Shown piece after piece: positions 54,337 through 63,192 of a DNA stretch of 64,000 bases (the stretch's first letter is position 1; each line of letters begins with the position of its first letter). Position numbers and translations under genes: made by a program. The stretch is from Caballeronia glebae (GTDB lineage Bacteria > Pseudomonadota > Gammaproteobacteria > Burkholderiales > Burkholderiaceae): assembly GCF_001545035.1 (NCBI RefSeq), contig NZ_FCOJ02000028.1:28518-92517 (forward strand). The letters run 5' to 3'. Below the pieces are notes generated by a model. It ran no database searches. It was given only the letters and a program-made list of their open reading frames with translations, and had not been told where the DNA came from.

Positions 54337-55758
54337 TTGACCACTGCGCAACGAAACGCTTCTCCCTTGATCGAGAAGCACACCATCGGCTACGTGCCGC
54401 CCGAGGATCGTCACGGCAAAGTGCGCGACCTGTTCACGTTATGGTTCGGCGGCAACATCGCGCCGCTGCCCATCGTGACGGGTGCGCTCGGCGTGCAGAT
54501 CTTTCATCTGAATCTGCTGTGGGGCATCGTCGCGATCATCGTCGGGCAGGCGGTCGGCGGCGTGCTGATGGCGCTGCACTCCGCGCAAGGACCGCAAATG
54601 GGCATCCCGCAGATGATCCAGAGCCGCGCGCAGTTCGGCTCGTGGGGCGCGCTGCTCGTGACCGTTATCGCGGGCGTGATGTACGTGGGCTTCTTCGCGT
54701 CGAATATCGTGCTCGCGGGGAAATCGCTGCATGGGGTCGAGGCATCGGTGTCGGTGCCGGTGGGCATCGTGATCGGCGCGGTGGGGTCGGGCTTGATCGG
54801 CATCATCGGATACAGGTTCATTCATATCCTGAACCGGATCGGAACGTGGGTGCTCGGCATCGGCATTTGCGTGGGCTTCGGGTACATCCTCACGCATGTT
54901 TCGACGGACGATTTCCTCACGCGCGGCGGCTTCAACTTCGCCGGCTGGCTCGCGACGGTGTCGCTCTCGGCGCTGTGGCAAATCGCGTTTGCGCCCTACG
55001 TGTCCGACTATTCGCGTTACTTGCCGGCGAGTGTGTGCGTCTCGTCGACGTTCTGGGCCACGTATCTCGGCTGCACGATCGGCTCCACGCTCGCCTTCGC
55101 GTTCGGCGCGGTCGCGGTGCTGGCGGTGCCGCCCGGCGCCGACGCGATGGACGCCGTGAAGCTCGCCACCGGCCCGCTCGGCCTGCCAATGCTCGTGCTG
55201 TTCCTCTTGAGCGTGATCAGCCACAACGCGTTGAATTTGTACGGCGCGGTGCTCGCGGTGATCACGTCGTTGCAGACGTTCGCGTATCGCTGGATTCCGA
55301 CGGCGAAGGCGCGCGCGGTGCTGTCGGTCGTGATTCTCGTCGCGTGCTGCTATGGCGCGATCGGCGCATCGACGAACTTCGTCGCGAATCTCGTCGATCT
55401 CGTGCTCGCATTGCTCGTCGTGCTGGTGCCGTGGACCGCGATCAATCTCATCGACTTCTATGTGATTCACAAAGGCAAGTACGACATCCAGTCGATCTTT
55501 CAGGTGGACGGCGGCATTTATGGGCGCTTCAATCCGCAAGCGTTGATTGCTTATGCAATCGGCATCGCGGTGCAGATTCCGTTCATGAACACGCCGATGT
55601 ACGCAGGCCCGGTGCCGAAGTATCTCGACGGCGCGGATCTGTCGTGGATCGTCGGGTTGCTGCTGACGTCGCCGGTTTATTACTGGCTCGCGTCGCGTGA
55701 TACGAGTTACCGGCGCAGGCAGAACGGCGCGCACATGGCATCCAGTGCGGCGCGATGA
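54337..55758 (+). CDS. NCS1-family (cytosine/purine/hydantoin-type) permease
   Basis: A 473-residue permease with 12 predicted helices. The opening RKVRDLFTLWFGGNIAPLPI-type helix (GKVRDLFTLWFGGNIAPLPI here), QMGIPQMIQSRAQFGSWGAL and FAPYVSDYSRYLP are NCS1 motifs. No ATG fits; TTG 54337 has GGAG (54327-54330) six bases upstream. It imports a nucleobase, hydantoin or related nitrogen compound and is last in the rightward operon. The gap of 77 bases from the M20 gene has no terminator. Confidence 0.85.
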   Translation: MTTAQRNASPLIEKHTIGYVPPEDRHGKVRDLFTLWFGGNIAPLPIVTGALGVQIFHLNLLWGIVAIIVGQAVGGVLMALHSAQGPQMGIPQMIQSRAQFGSWGALLVTVIAGVMYVGFFASNIVLAGKSLHGVEASVSVPVGIVIGAVGSGLIGIIGYRFIHILNRIGTWVLGIGICVGFGYILTHVSTDDFLTRGGFNFAGWLATVSLSALWQIAFAPYVSDYSRYLPASVCVSSTFWATYLGCTIGSTLAFAFGAVAVLAVPPGADAMDAVKLATGPLGLPMLVLFLLSVISHNALNLYGAVLAVITSLQTFAYRWIPTAKARAVLSVVILVACCYGAIGASTNFVANLVDLVLALLVVLVPWTAINLIDFYVIHKGKYDIQSIFQVDGGIYGRFNPQALIAYAIGIAVQIPFMNTPMYAGPVPKYLDGADLSWIVGLLLTSPVYYWLASRDTSYRRRQNGAHMASSAAR

Positions 55759-55808
55759 GTCAGGCGTGCGCGGCGCGGCATTCGCATCGAAATGCGGTCA
55801 GGCGCGAG

Positions 55809-56411
55809 CTAGTCGCCTTCCCTCGTCAGCAAGCACCAGATCGCCAGAAACGGCACGTCGCCGGATCGCATCGCGTGCGGATTGTTTCGAACGTTATGAA
55901 TGCCGCCGCCGATGCCCGGATCGCGCCATTCGCCGCCGTTTTGCCGGAATGCCCCCGGCGTGAAGAGCACGTAGGCCTCCTCGGGCGGATGGCTGTGATC
56001 CGGATAGCGAGTGTGCGGCAACATCAGCGAGAAGCCGAGTTGCACGTCATAGCGGCTCTCCGCGCCGCCGGGACCGCAGATCATGCCGTGCACGTGCGCT
56101 TCGATGTAGCCGTCGCTGCCGTTCACGCCCGACGAACGGCGCGACCATCCGAGATCGGGTTCCAGCGCCTTGATCGCGCGCGCGGCGGCGCCGAAGCTGG
56201 TGTCGTCGTCGATGAAAGGCGCGAGCGTCGCGTCGAGCCACTCGCAAGCGGGATAACGCGTGCGATGCCGCGCGCCGTCGTCGGATGGCGTGCGCAGCCG
56301 TTCGAACACGCGCGCGGCGACTTGCCGGCCCGCTTCCGGCAGCTTCTCCGCTTGAAACAGCTTCTCGGCAATGGCAATGAAAGCCGTCACATTCTCGGGA
56401 CGATGATTCAT
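55809..56411 (-). CDS. Cupin protein of the dimethylsulfoniopropionate lyase family
   Basis: A 200-residue protein. The C-terminal cupin barrel has YPDHSHPPEEAYVLFTPGAF (two His, a Glu and a Tyr in the HxHxxxE.Y arrangement) and IHNVRNNPHAMRSG (last His), as in DddL/DddQ/DddW-type lyases. The N-terminal half is helical, as in that family. Lyase activity would release dimethyl sulfide and acrylate from DMSP, but many family members have other activities. It is 13 bases downstream of the DddP-like gene, so the two are co-transcribed. Confidence 0.78.
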   Translation of the reverse strand: MNHRPENVTAFIAIAEKLFQAEKLPEAGRQVAARVFERLRTPSDDGARHRTRYPACEWLDATLAPFIDDDTSFGAAARAIKALEPDLGWSRRSSGVNGSDGYIEAHVHGMICGPGGAESRYDVQLGFSLMLPHTRYPDHSHPPEEAYVLFTPGAFRQNGGEWRDPGIGGGIHNVRNNPHAMRSGDVPFLAIWCLLTREGD

Positions 56412-56424
56412 TAAGCGATCCTTA

Positions 56425-57654
56425 TCACAACCATTCGGTCTCGAAGCTGCATGTCGTGAGCGGCACGCAGCCGTGCTCCGTGAGCACCACTTGCTGTTCC
56501 AGCTTCACGCCCTGACTTCCGCCTTCCGCGCCGATATAACTTTCCACGCACAGCGTCATGCCGGTTTCGAATCGGCCGTCATAACCCGCGCTGTCCCAAT
56601 CGACCTCATGCGCGATGGCCGGATATTCATCGACCATGCCGATGCCATGCGCCACGCAGCTATAACGGTTCTTCAGATACGGCTTGGGAATCGTCCAGGC
56701 TTTCTCGGAGAACTCGCGAAACGTCATGCCCGGACGCAGTACGTCCATGTTGAAATGCACTTGCGAATAGGCCAGTTCGTATAACTTGCGCTGTTCGTCT
56801 GACGGGCGCGTGTCGCCCACGGTCCATGTGCGCGAGATGTCAGAGCAATAACCGTGCGGGCCGACCATGTCGGTGTCGAAGGCAAGCAGTTCGCCCTTTT
56901 GCAGCACGCGCGACGAACACTCGTGCATCCACGGATTGGTGCGCTCGCCGGACGCGAGCAGCCGCGTCTCGATCCACTCGCCGCCGTGACGAATATTCTC
57001 GAAGTGAAGATGCGCCCATAGCTCCTGCTCGGTCATGCCGGGACGAAGCTCGCGACGCATGCGTTCGATGCCCATCTCGCACGCGCGCAGCGATTCGCCG
57101 ATCAGCACGAGCTCGCCCGCCGATTTGATCGCGCGGGCGTCTTCCATCATCGCCTGACCGTCGAGCAGCGTGAGACCGCTTTTCACGAGCAGCGCCGCGC
57201 CGATCGGATCGAGCCGGTCCACCGCGAGCCTGCGCTCGCCGCGCGCGTGGGCGCGGAACACATCGACGATTTCGCTCGCCCACACTTCGGCGCGGGCCTC
57301 GGCCTCGTTGCCCGCGTTGAAGTAAATCCAGCTCACCGCGCTTCGCATGTCGACGCTCAGTTCGATCCCGTCCCACACGTGTTCGCAACGATGAAACTCC
57401 CACGCGACGATGCGGCCATCGGAGAACACCATGATGTAGCGCGACGGATTGCGCGCGGTCCAGATCTGCATGTTCGACGTGTCCGTCGCGTAGCGGATAT
57501 TGACCGGGTCGTACAGCAGGATCGCGGGACATTCGTGCTGCTTCAATTGCTCCAGCACGCGCGCGAGCCGATATGTCCTCACGTCGCGCAGCGTCCGCGC
57601 GTGGCTTTCCGATTCGTTCACGCCGGCTGCATCGATGAACTGCTCGCTTGCCAT
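56425..57654 (-). CDS. M24 metallopeptidase-fold protein, DddP-like DMSP lyase candidate
   Basis: A 409-residue protein. The N-terminal creatinase-like domain has DPVNIRYATDTSNMQIWTAR. The C-terminal pita-bread domain has HGGEWIETRLLASGERTNPW, FDTDMVGPHGYCSDISRTW (metal Asp residues), YSCVAHGIGMVDEYP and the metal Glu residues in LCVESYIGAEGG and KLEQQVVL. The Tyr and Asp in YxxxxHGxGxxDE match the DddP residues thought to act in DMSP cleavage, which ordinary Xaa-Pro peptidases lack. A DddP-type role is therefore likely, with an aminopeptidase as the alternative. Start ATG 57654. Confidence 0.8.
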   Translation of the reverse strand: MASEQFIDAAGVNESESHARTLRDVRTYRLARVLEQLKQHECPAILLYDPVNIRYATDTSNMQIWTARNPSRYIMVFSDGRIVAWEFHRCEHVWDGIELSVDMRSAVSWIYFNAGNEAEARAEVWASEIVDVFRAHARGERRLAVDRLDPIGAALLVKSGLTLLDGQAMMEDARAIKSAGELVLIGESLRACEMGIERMRRELRPGMTEQELWAHLHFENIRHGGEWIETRLLASGERTNPWMHECSSRVLQKGELLAFDTDMVGPHGYCSDISRTWTVGDTRPSDEQRKLYELAYSQVHFNMDVLRPGMTFREFSEKAWTIPKPYLKNRYSCVAHGIGMVDEYPAIAHEVDWDSAGYDGRFETGMTLCVESYIGAEGGSQGVKLEQQVVLTEHGCVPLTTCSFETEWL

Positions 57655-57666
57655 TTGCGCGCCTCC

Positions 57667-58797
57667 TCACAGTTCCAGTACGAGGTCCGAAGTCGGACGG
57701 CTGCAGCACAACAGGCGCAATCCCTTCTGGACTTCCCTGTCGCGAATGCCGCCGTTGTGTTTCATGTCGACGGTGCCTTCCAGCACTCTGGTCTTGCACG
57801 TTCCGCAAATGCCCTGGCTGCACGACGACGGCACCGCGACGCCCGCTTTCTTCGCCGCCGACAGCACGGTCTGCGACGCGTTCATCGTGAATGACTTCGA
57901 CGAGCGCGAGAGCTTGACCGTGAAGGTTTCCTCGGCAGCGCCGGCTTCTTGCGGCGCGGGCTCGGGCGCGACGCCCGCGCCGATGTCGAAGCTTTCCTGA
58001 TGGTAGCGCGCCGGATCATGACCGCCTTCCCGAAGCAGCGTTCGCACCGCGCTCATGTATCCGGCCGGGCCGCAGGTGAAGACTTCGCGCTCCAGATAAT
58101 CGGGCGCCCATCGCGACAGCAATTGCAGGCTGAGACGTCCGACCGGACCGGGCCACTGCGTGTCGTCGCCGATGCCCTCGCACACGAAAAACACGCGCAG
58201 ACGCGGCGAGAGCTTCGCGAATAGCGCCAGTTCCTCGCGGAACACGATATCGGCCGGCGTGCGCGCGCTATGGATGAAAACGATGTCGCGATCCAGCCCG
58301 AGGTCGATGCTCGCGCGCGTCATCGACATGAGCGGCGTGACGCCGGAGCCAGCGGACAGGTACAGCGATTTCGTCGCGGGCGCGACAGTCGGCGTGAAAG
58401 CGCCGGAAGGTCCGTATGCGCGCAGCTGGCTGCCGGGCTTCATGTTGTCGTGCAGCCAGTTCGACATCGTTCCGCGCGGAACGCGCTTGACCGTGATGGA
58501 CAGCAGAAACGGGCGCGTCGGCGCGGAGGAGATGGTGTAGCACCGCTCGACCGGTCGTCCCTGCACGTCCGAAGACACGGTGATGAACTGACCCGGCTCG
58601 AACCGCACGGGCAAGCCGTCTGCGGTGCGGAATTCGAAGCTTTTGATGTCGTGCGTCTCGTCCACGACGCGGCAACACGTCAGCGTCTCTTGCACGCCGC
58701 TCGGCCAGAGCTTGCCGCCGTGTTCCCACGTGGCGGCGTCGGCGAGGCGATCGTCGAGATCGAGGGCGGGAGCAAAAATTCTGTCGATGGAGTTCAT
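57667..58797 (-). CDS. Rieske-oxygenase reductase (GbcB/CntB-like, FAD and 2Fe-2S)
   Basis: A 376-residue flavoprotein reductase. The FAD motif is RCYTISSAP, the NAD motif GSGVTPLMSM, and FTCGPAGYMSAV lies near the end of the NAD domain. The C-terminal plant-type 2Fe-2S ferredoxin has CSQGICGTC and a last Cys in LLCCSRP. This order (FAD-NAD-ferredoxin) is that of the glycine betaine and carnitine oxygenase reductases. ATG 58797 is favoured by homologue-like length; the frame is open to 58857 and no ribosome site decides. It lies 12 bases upstream of the DddP-like gene. Confidence 0.87.
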   Translation of the reverse strand: MNSIDRIFAPALDLDDRLADAATWEHGGKLWPSGVQETLTCCRVVDETHDIKSFEFRTADGLPVRFEPGQFITVSSDVQGRPVERCYTISSAPTRPFLLSITVKRVPRGTMSNWLHDNMKPGSQLRAYGPSGAFTPTVAPATKSLYLSAGSGVTPLMSMTRASIDLGLDRDIVFIHSARTPADIVFREELALFAKLSPRLRVFFVCEGIGDDTQWPGPVGRLSLQLLSRWAPDYLEREVFTCGPAGYMSAVRTLLREGGHDPARYHQESFDIGAGVAPEPAPQEAGAAEETFTVKLSRSSKSFTMNASQTVLSAAKKAGVAVPSSCSQGICGTCKTRVLEGTVDMKHNGGIRDREVQKGLRLLCCSRPTSDLVLEL

Positions 58798-58897
58798 GGC
58801 GCGCAAAGAGTGCGTTGAGGATGAGCGCAGAATTGGATCGCTCAAAAACACCGTCAACGCGCTTTATTTTCCGCGTTCCATTACTCCATGTTATGCG

Positions 58898-59446
58898 TCA
58901 GCCGTCCACCGGCGCCGTGGGCGTTTCGAGCTTGAGCTGATAGAACGCCGCGTCCAGCCAGCGGCCGAACTTGAACCCGGCTTCGCTGATCGTGCCCGAG
59001 TGCGTGAAGCCCAGCCGCGTATGCAGGCGGATGCTGCCCGCGTTCGTCGCGTCGACGCAACCGACGAGCACATGCACTTGCGCTTGCCGCGCGCGCCGGA
59101 TCAGTTCGCGCAGCAGAAGCTCGCCGAGGCCGAGTCCGCGGCAATCGCGATGCACGTAGACGCTGTGCTCCACCGTGTACTTGTATGCGGGAAACGCGCG
59201 GAACGTGCCCCAGCTCGCGAAACCCATCAGCTTTCCCGAGGCATCGACTGCGCCGACGACCGGAAAGCCGCCCGCGCGTTTCGCCGCGAACCACGTCGCC
59301 ATGGCTTGCGCGGGGCGCGGCACGTAGTCGTACAGCGCGGTCGAGTTGACGATGGCTTCGTTCAGAATGTCGAGGATGGCCGGCGCGTGCTCGGCCTCGT
59401 TGCAGTCGATGAGGCGCACGGAGTCGCGCGGTTCGGTGGTGTTCAT
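58898..59446 (-). CDS. GNAT N-acetyltransferase (phosphinothricin-acetyltransferase-like)
   Basis: A 182-residue GNAT enzyme. The acetyl-CoA loop is VHRDCRGLGLGELLLRELIR, preceded by KYTVEHSVY and followed by NAGSIRLHTRLGFTHSG. These are typical of the Pat/YncA group that acetylates phosphinothricin or methionine sulfoximine. The actual substrate is unknown. Confidence 0.85.
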   Translation of the reverse strand: MNTTEPRDSVRLIDCNEAEHAPAILDILNEAIVNSTALYDYVPRPAQAMATWFAAKRAGGFPVVGAVDASGKLMGFASWGTFRAFPAYKYTVEHSVYVHRDCRGLGLGELLLRELIRRARQAQVHVLVGCVDATNAGSIRLHTRLGFTHSGTISEAGFKFGRWLDAAFYQLKLETPTAPVDG

Positions 59447-59473
59447 TCGGTATCCGTTCAGGCTGAAGATGAA

Positions 59474-60088
59474 TCAGGTCGCGGGCGCGTCGCCGATGGC
59501 GAGAATGTAGCGCGCCGCTTTCGAAGCCGGGTTGCTGAAGATGAGCGGCCGGTCCAGCCGCATCGCGAGGCAGTCGCCTTGCTGGAGCGCGTGAAGCTCG
59601 TCGCCGATCACGATGTCGATGCGTCCTCTCATCACCCAGACATGCTGGTGCAGGTTCGATTCGCGTCCGCCCGTTTCATAGGCGACGCGCGCGCCGGCCG
59701 GAAAGACCACTTCGACCAGTTGAAACGGCGACGGCCAGCACGCGGGAGACAGGTTTCGGCGCGTATAGCCGGATTCGGGATCGCGCCATTTCAATTGCTG
59801 GCCGCGCCGCGCGAGCGGTTGCGCCGGCGCGCCTTCCGGCTCGCCACCGAAGAGACTCGCGAGCGACACGCCGAGCCCCGCCGCGAGCTTGTCGAGCACG
59901 ACGGCCGTCGGGCTGGCCGCACCGCGCTCGATCATCGAGATCATGGAGCGGCTCACGCCGCAGCGCGCCGCGAGCGTGTCGAGCGTGTAGCCGCGCGCGG
60001 CACGCAACTCGCGCACGCGACCGGCGATGCGTTCGTTGATGTCGCTCTCGGTCGTTTGCTCGGAAGCGTGCTTGACGTTATCTAGCAT
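59474..60088 (-). CDS. XRE-family regulator with C-terminal cupin
   Basis: A 204-residue regulator. The N-terminal helix-turn-helix is VRELRAARGYTLDTLAARCG with SRSMISMIERGAASPTAVVL. The cupin half has HQHVWVMRGRIDIVIGDELH and the closing YILAIGDAP. Such XRE-cupin proteins often govern neighbouring catabolic or acetyltransferase genes; the GNAT gene 28 bases downstream is the obvious partner. ATG 60088 is used. TTGACA at 60122-60127 on the same strand is a good -35 candidate, which argues against the TTG start there. Confidence 0.83.
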   Translation of the reverse strand: MLDNVKHASEQTTESDINERIAGRVRELRAARGYTLDTLAARCGVSRSMISMIERGAASPTAVVLDKLAAGLGVSLASLFGGEPEGAPAQPLARRGQQLKWRDPESGYTRRNLSPACWPSPFQLVEVVFPAGARVAYETGGRESNLHQHVWVMRGRIDIVIGDELHALQQGDCLAMRLDRPLIFSNPASKAARYILAIGDAPAT

Positions 60089-60192
60089 AGTGGATGTAGT
60101 TTCCAATAAGCTGGATAGCGATGTCAAGGGAAAGCGGGCTCCGCTGCCCGAGGACAGCGGAGCCCGCCGATGACGGCTACGGCCGGTTCAGA

Positions 60193-61440
60193 TCAACCGT
60201 ACACGGGAAAGCGCTTCGTCAGTTCCGCGACCTGCTGACGAACGCGTTCGAGGTTGCCCGCGTCTTCCGGGCTTTCGAGCACATCGGCGATCAGGTTGCC
60301 GACGATCTCCGCTTCCTTCGTGCCGAAGCCGCGCGTGGTCATCGCGGGCGAGCCGAGACGCACGCCGCTCGTGACGAACGGCTTCTCGGGATCGTTCGGA
60401 ATGGCGTTCTTGTTCACCGTGATATGCGCGGCGCCGAGCGCGGCTTCCGCGGCCTTGCCGGTGATTTTCTTCGCGCGCAAGTCGACGAGCATCACGTGGC
60501 TTTCGGTGCGGCCCGACACGATGCGCAGGCCGCGCTTGACCAGCGTTTCAGCCAGCACGCGCGCGTTGTCGGCCACGCGCTGCTGATATTCCTTGAACTC
60601 CGGCGAGAGCGCTTCCTTGAACGCGACGGCCTTCGCGGCGATCACGTGCATGGGCGGTCCGCCCTGAATGCCCGGGAAGATCGCGGAGTTGATCTGCTTC
60701 TCGTATTCCGACTTCATCAGGATGACGCCGCCGCGCGGGCCGCGCAGGCTCTTGTGCGTCGTCGTGGTGACGAAATCCGCGTGAGGCACGGGATTCGGAT
60801 ACACGCCCGCCGCGATCAGGCCGGCATAGTGCGCCATGTCGACCATCAGATAGGCGCCAACGTTCTTTGCGATCTTCGCAAGACGCTCGAAGTCGATCTT
60901 CAACGCGAACGCCGACGCACCCGCGACGATGAGCTTCGGCTTGTGCTCGTTCGCGAGTCGTTCGGCCGCTTCGTAGTCGATGTCCTCGGCTTCGTTGAGA
61001 CCATAGCTCACGACGTTGAACCACTTGCCCGACATGTTGACGGGCGAGCCGTGCGTGAGGTGGCCGCCTTCGGCAAGGCTCATGCCCATGATCGTGTCGC
61101 CGGGCTTGAGCATCGCGAAGAACACGCCTTGGTTCGCCTGCGAACCGGAGTTCGGCTGCACGTTCGCGGCTTGCGCGCCGAAAAGCTGCTTCACGCGATC
61201 GATCGCGAGCTGTTCCACCACGTCCACATATTCGCAACCGCCGTAGTAACGCTTGCCGGGATAGCCTTCCGCGTACTTGTTGGTGAGTTGCGAGCCCTGC
61301 GCGGCCATCACGGCCGGGCTGGTGTAGTTCTCCGACGCGATCAGCTCGATGTGATCTTCCTGACGCCGGTTTTCGTCCGTGATGGCCGCCCAGAGTTCCG
61401 GATCGACGTTTTCAACGGTGCTGGTTGCGCGATTGAACAT
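60193..61440 (-). CDS. glyA: Serine hydroxymethyltransferase
   Basis: A 415-residue PLP enzyme, the standard GlyA length. It interconverts serine and glycine with tetrahydrofolate in the cytoplasm. It shows IELIASENYTSPAVMAAQGS, YPGKRYYGGCEYVD, the PLP-lysine motif TTTTHKSLRGPRGG and the C-terminal TSGVRLGSPA. It stands alone, with 153 bases upstream. It could be the housekeeping copy or a catabolic one feeding on one-carbon units from the demethylase island; the sequence does not decide. Confidence 0.96.
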   Translation of the reverse strand: MFNRATSTVENVDPELWAAITDENRRQEDHIELIASENYTSPAVMAAQGSQLTNKYAEGYPGKRYYGGCEYVDVVEQLAIDRVKQLFGAQAANVQPNSGSQANQGVFFAMLKPGDTIMGMSLAEGGHLTHGSPVNMSGKWFNVVSYGLNEAEDIDYEAAERLANEHKPKLIVAGASAFALKIDFERLAKIAKNVGAYLMVDMAHYAGLIAAGVYPNPVPHADFVTTTTHKSLRGPRGGVILMKSEYEKQINSAIFPGIQGGPPMHVIAAKAVAFKEALSPEFKEYQQRVADNARVLAETLVKRGLRIVSGRTESHVMLVDLRAKKITGKAAEAALGAAHITVNKNAIPNDPEKPFVTSGVRLGSPAMTTRGFGTKEAEIVGNLIADVLESPEDAGNLERVRQQVAELTKRFPVYG

Positions 61441-61574
61441 GATGGTACCCATGTGAGAGAGAAGCGGGTTGCTGCGGGAACGCGTGACTGTCCCGTATTC
61501 CATCGAAAGCCAACGCGCGCGGATAGAAGAATTTCGACATTGCGCTGGAATGCAGGCACCCGGCTGGCGCGGCG

Positions 61575-62288
61575 TCACGCGTGCCCGTTTCCGGGCTCTG
61601 CGTGACTGATCTGCATGAGCGCGAAGGTGTGGCGCGGCTCGAAACCAAGCCGTTCGTACAGGGCGATGGCGCCTTCGTTGTGACTGAACACGTGCAGGAA
61701 CGGCGTTTCGCCGCGCTGCCCGATTTCCTTGCGCAGGATGTTCATGAGGCGGCCGGCGAGACCGCGTCCGCGAAAGCGTTCGTCGACACACACGGCGCTG
61801 ATCTCGACATACCCGTCGATGGCCATGCGCTCGCCCGCCATCGCGATGAGTTCGCCCCGCTCGCGAATCCCGATGTAGCGGCCCGTCTCGCGCGTGCGTT
61901 TTCCGAACGGGCCGGGCTTCGTTCGTTGCACGAGCGCGAGCATGTCGTCGACATCGGCTTCGCCGAGGGCGATCACGTCGCTGTCGTCGATGCTTTGCGT
62001 GAAGCGTTGCGGCGCGATCATCTGATCGATGTTGCCGACGCGGTTCGCCTGCAAGATGTCGATGCCCGCGAGCGCATCGGCCGACAGCATGGCGACGTGC
62101 TCGCCGGGCCGCAGGAGCGCGTGCAGCGCGCGCCACGCATCCGGCGCGTCTGGCGCGATAGCCGCGAACGGCGCGACATCGGGATGAAAACGCCGCGCGA
62201 GCGCGTCGCCCTGGCCGAGATGCGCCTGTCTCGTGGTCAGCGCGGCCCAGATCGGGCGGTCGAGTGCTGCGTGGGTCGGACGGCTCAT
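61575..62288 (-). CDS. GNAT-family N-acetyltransferase
   Basis: A 237-residue protein with an N-terminal domain of about 100 residues and a C-terminal GNAT domain. The latter has VEISAVCVDERFRGRGLAGR (acetyl-CoA loop) and HNEGAIALYERLGFEPRHTF. This resembles the FR47/PA4866-like two-domain GNATs. Substrate unknown. ATG 62288 starts MSRPTHAALD; upstream in-frame codons are intergenic. Confidence 0.82.
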   Translation of the reverse strand: MSRPTHAALDRPIWAALTTRQAHLGQGDALARRFHPDVAPFAAIAPDAPDAWRALHALLRPGEHVAMLSADALAGIDILQANRVGNIDQMIAPQRFTQSIDDSDVIALGEADVDDMLALVQRTKPGPFGKRTRETGRYIGIRERGELIAMAGERMAIDGYVEISAVCVDERFRGRGLAGRLMNILRKEIGQRGETPFLHVFSHNEGAIALYERLGFEPRHTFALMQISHAEPGNGHA

Positions 62289-62490
62289 GTCGGCTCCGAT
62301 TGCGAAGGGTGATCGAATGTCGGTGACTTTAGGCAAGTCGGAGCGTTCCGGCTATTGTCGTAAATGACAGTTTTGGGGTCATTCGCGCCATGCGAGCGCG
62401 TCGGACGTCGGCATGGGTCGAACGGGAATACTCAACCGTTTCCGTCGATGGCCGAGCGAATCGGCAAGTTCGCCGCGAACGCGTGCCGCT

Positions 62491-63192
62491 TCAGAACTTC
62501 TCCACCCACGGCCGCAACTCCATTTCCCACGTCCACGCGCTGCGATGCTGGCGCAACACATCGACATAGGTTTGCGCGATGGCGTCGGGATCGAGCGTGC
62601 TGTCCGGCGCGTCGAGCGGATCGGCACGATGTTCGGCGCGCACCCCGCCATCGATGACGAAATGCGCGACGTGAATGCCCTTCGGGGCCAGTTCGCGCGC
62701 GGCGCTCTGCGCCAAGCCGCGCAACGCGAACTTGCCCATCGCGAAGGGCGCGGACAGCGCGAAGCCCTTGACGCCCGCGGTCGCGCCGGTCAGCAGGATC
62801 GCGCCCTTGGCCGCGGGAATCATGCGCCGCGCCGCCTGCTGCACGGCGTGGAACGCGCCGAGCGCTGAAACGGCGACAGCCTGCGCGACCTCGGCCGCAT
62901 CGAGTTCGGCGATGGGTCCGCGCACGCGTCCGCTCGCGTTGTAGATGACGATTTCCGGTGCGCCGATGCGCGCGTCGGTCTGGGCGAAGAGCGTTTCCAT
63001 TTCGCCGGCATCGGATGCATCGACGGGTAGCGCGATCGCGCCGGTTTCATCGACGAGCGTCGCCAGCTTTTCGACATTACGCGCGGCGATAACGACCGGA
63101 ATGTTCTCGGCGCGCAAACGTCGGGTGAGAGAGCCGCTGATGCCGGGCCCGGCACCGATGATGAGGGCGCTGCGATAGGGAAGAGTGCTCAT
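62491..63192 (-). CDS. Short-chain dehydrogenase/reductase with altered catalytic Tyr
   Basis: A 233-residue SDR protein. The cofactor motif is IIGAGPGISGSLTRRL (GxGxGIG-like, G-x3-G-x-G), followed by the NAxG motif as YNASG. The catalytic YxxxK is FAMGK here: Phe replaces Tyr, while Lys is kept and the Ser position reads LLTGATAG. The protein may therefore be catalytically altered, as in some pseudo-SDRs. Function not assigned. Confidence 0.8.
   Translation of the reverse strand: MSTLPYRSALIIGAGPGISGSLTRRLRAENIPVVIAARNVEKLATLVDETGAIALPVDASDAGEMETLFAQTDARIGAPEIVIYNASGRVRGPIAELDAAEVAQAVAVSALGAFHAVQQAARRMIPAAKGAILLTGATAGVKGFALSAPFAMGKFALRGLAQSAARELAPKGIHVAHFVIDGGVRAEHRADPLDAPDSTLDPDAIAQTYVDVLRQHRSAWTWEMELRPWVEKF

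Noticed and set aside
60089..60127. Upstream TTG start for the XRE-cupin regulator
   Set aside because: The TTG forms part of a TTGACA -35-like box, and the ATG at 60088 gives a more usual N-terminus.
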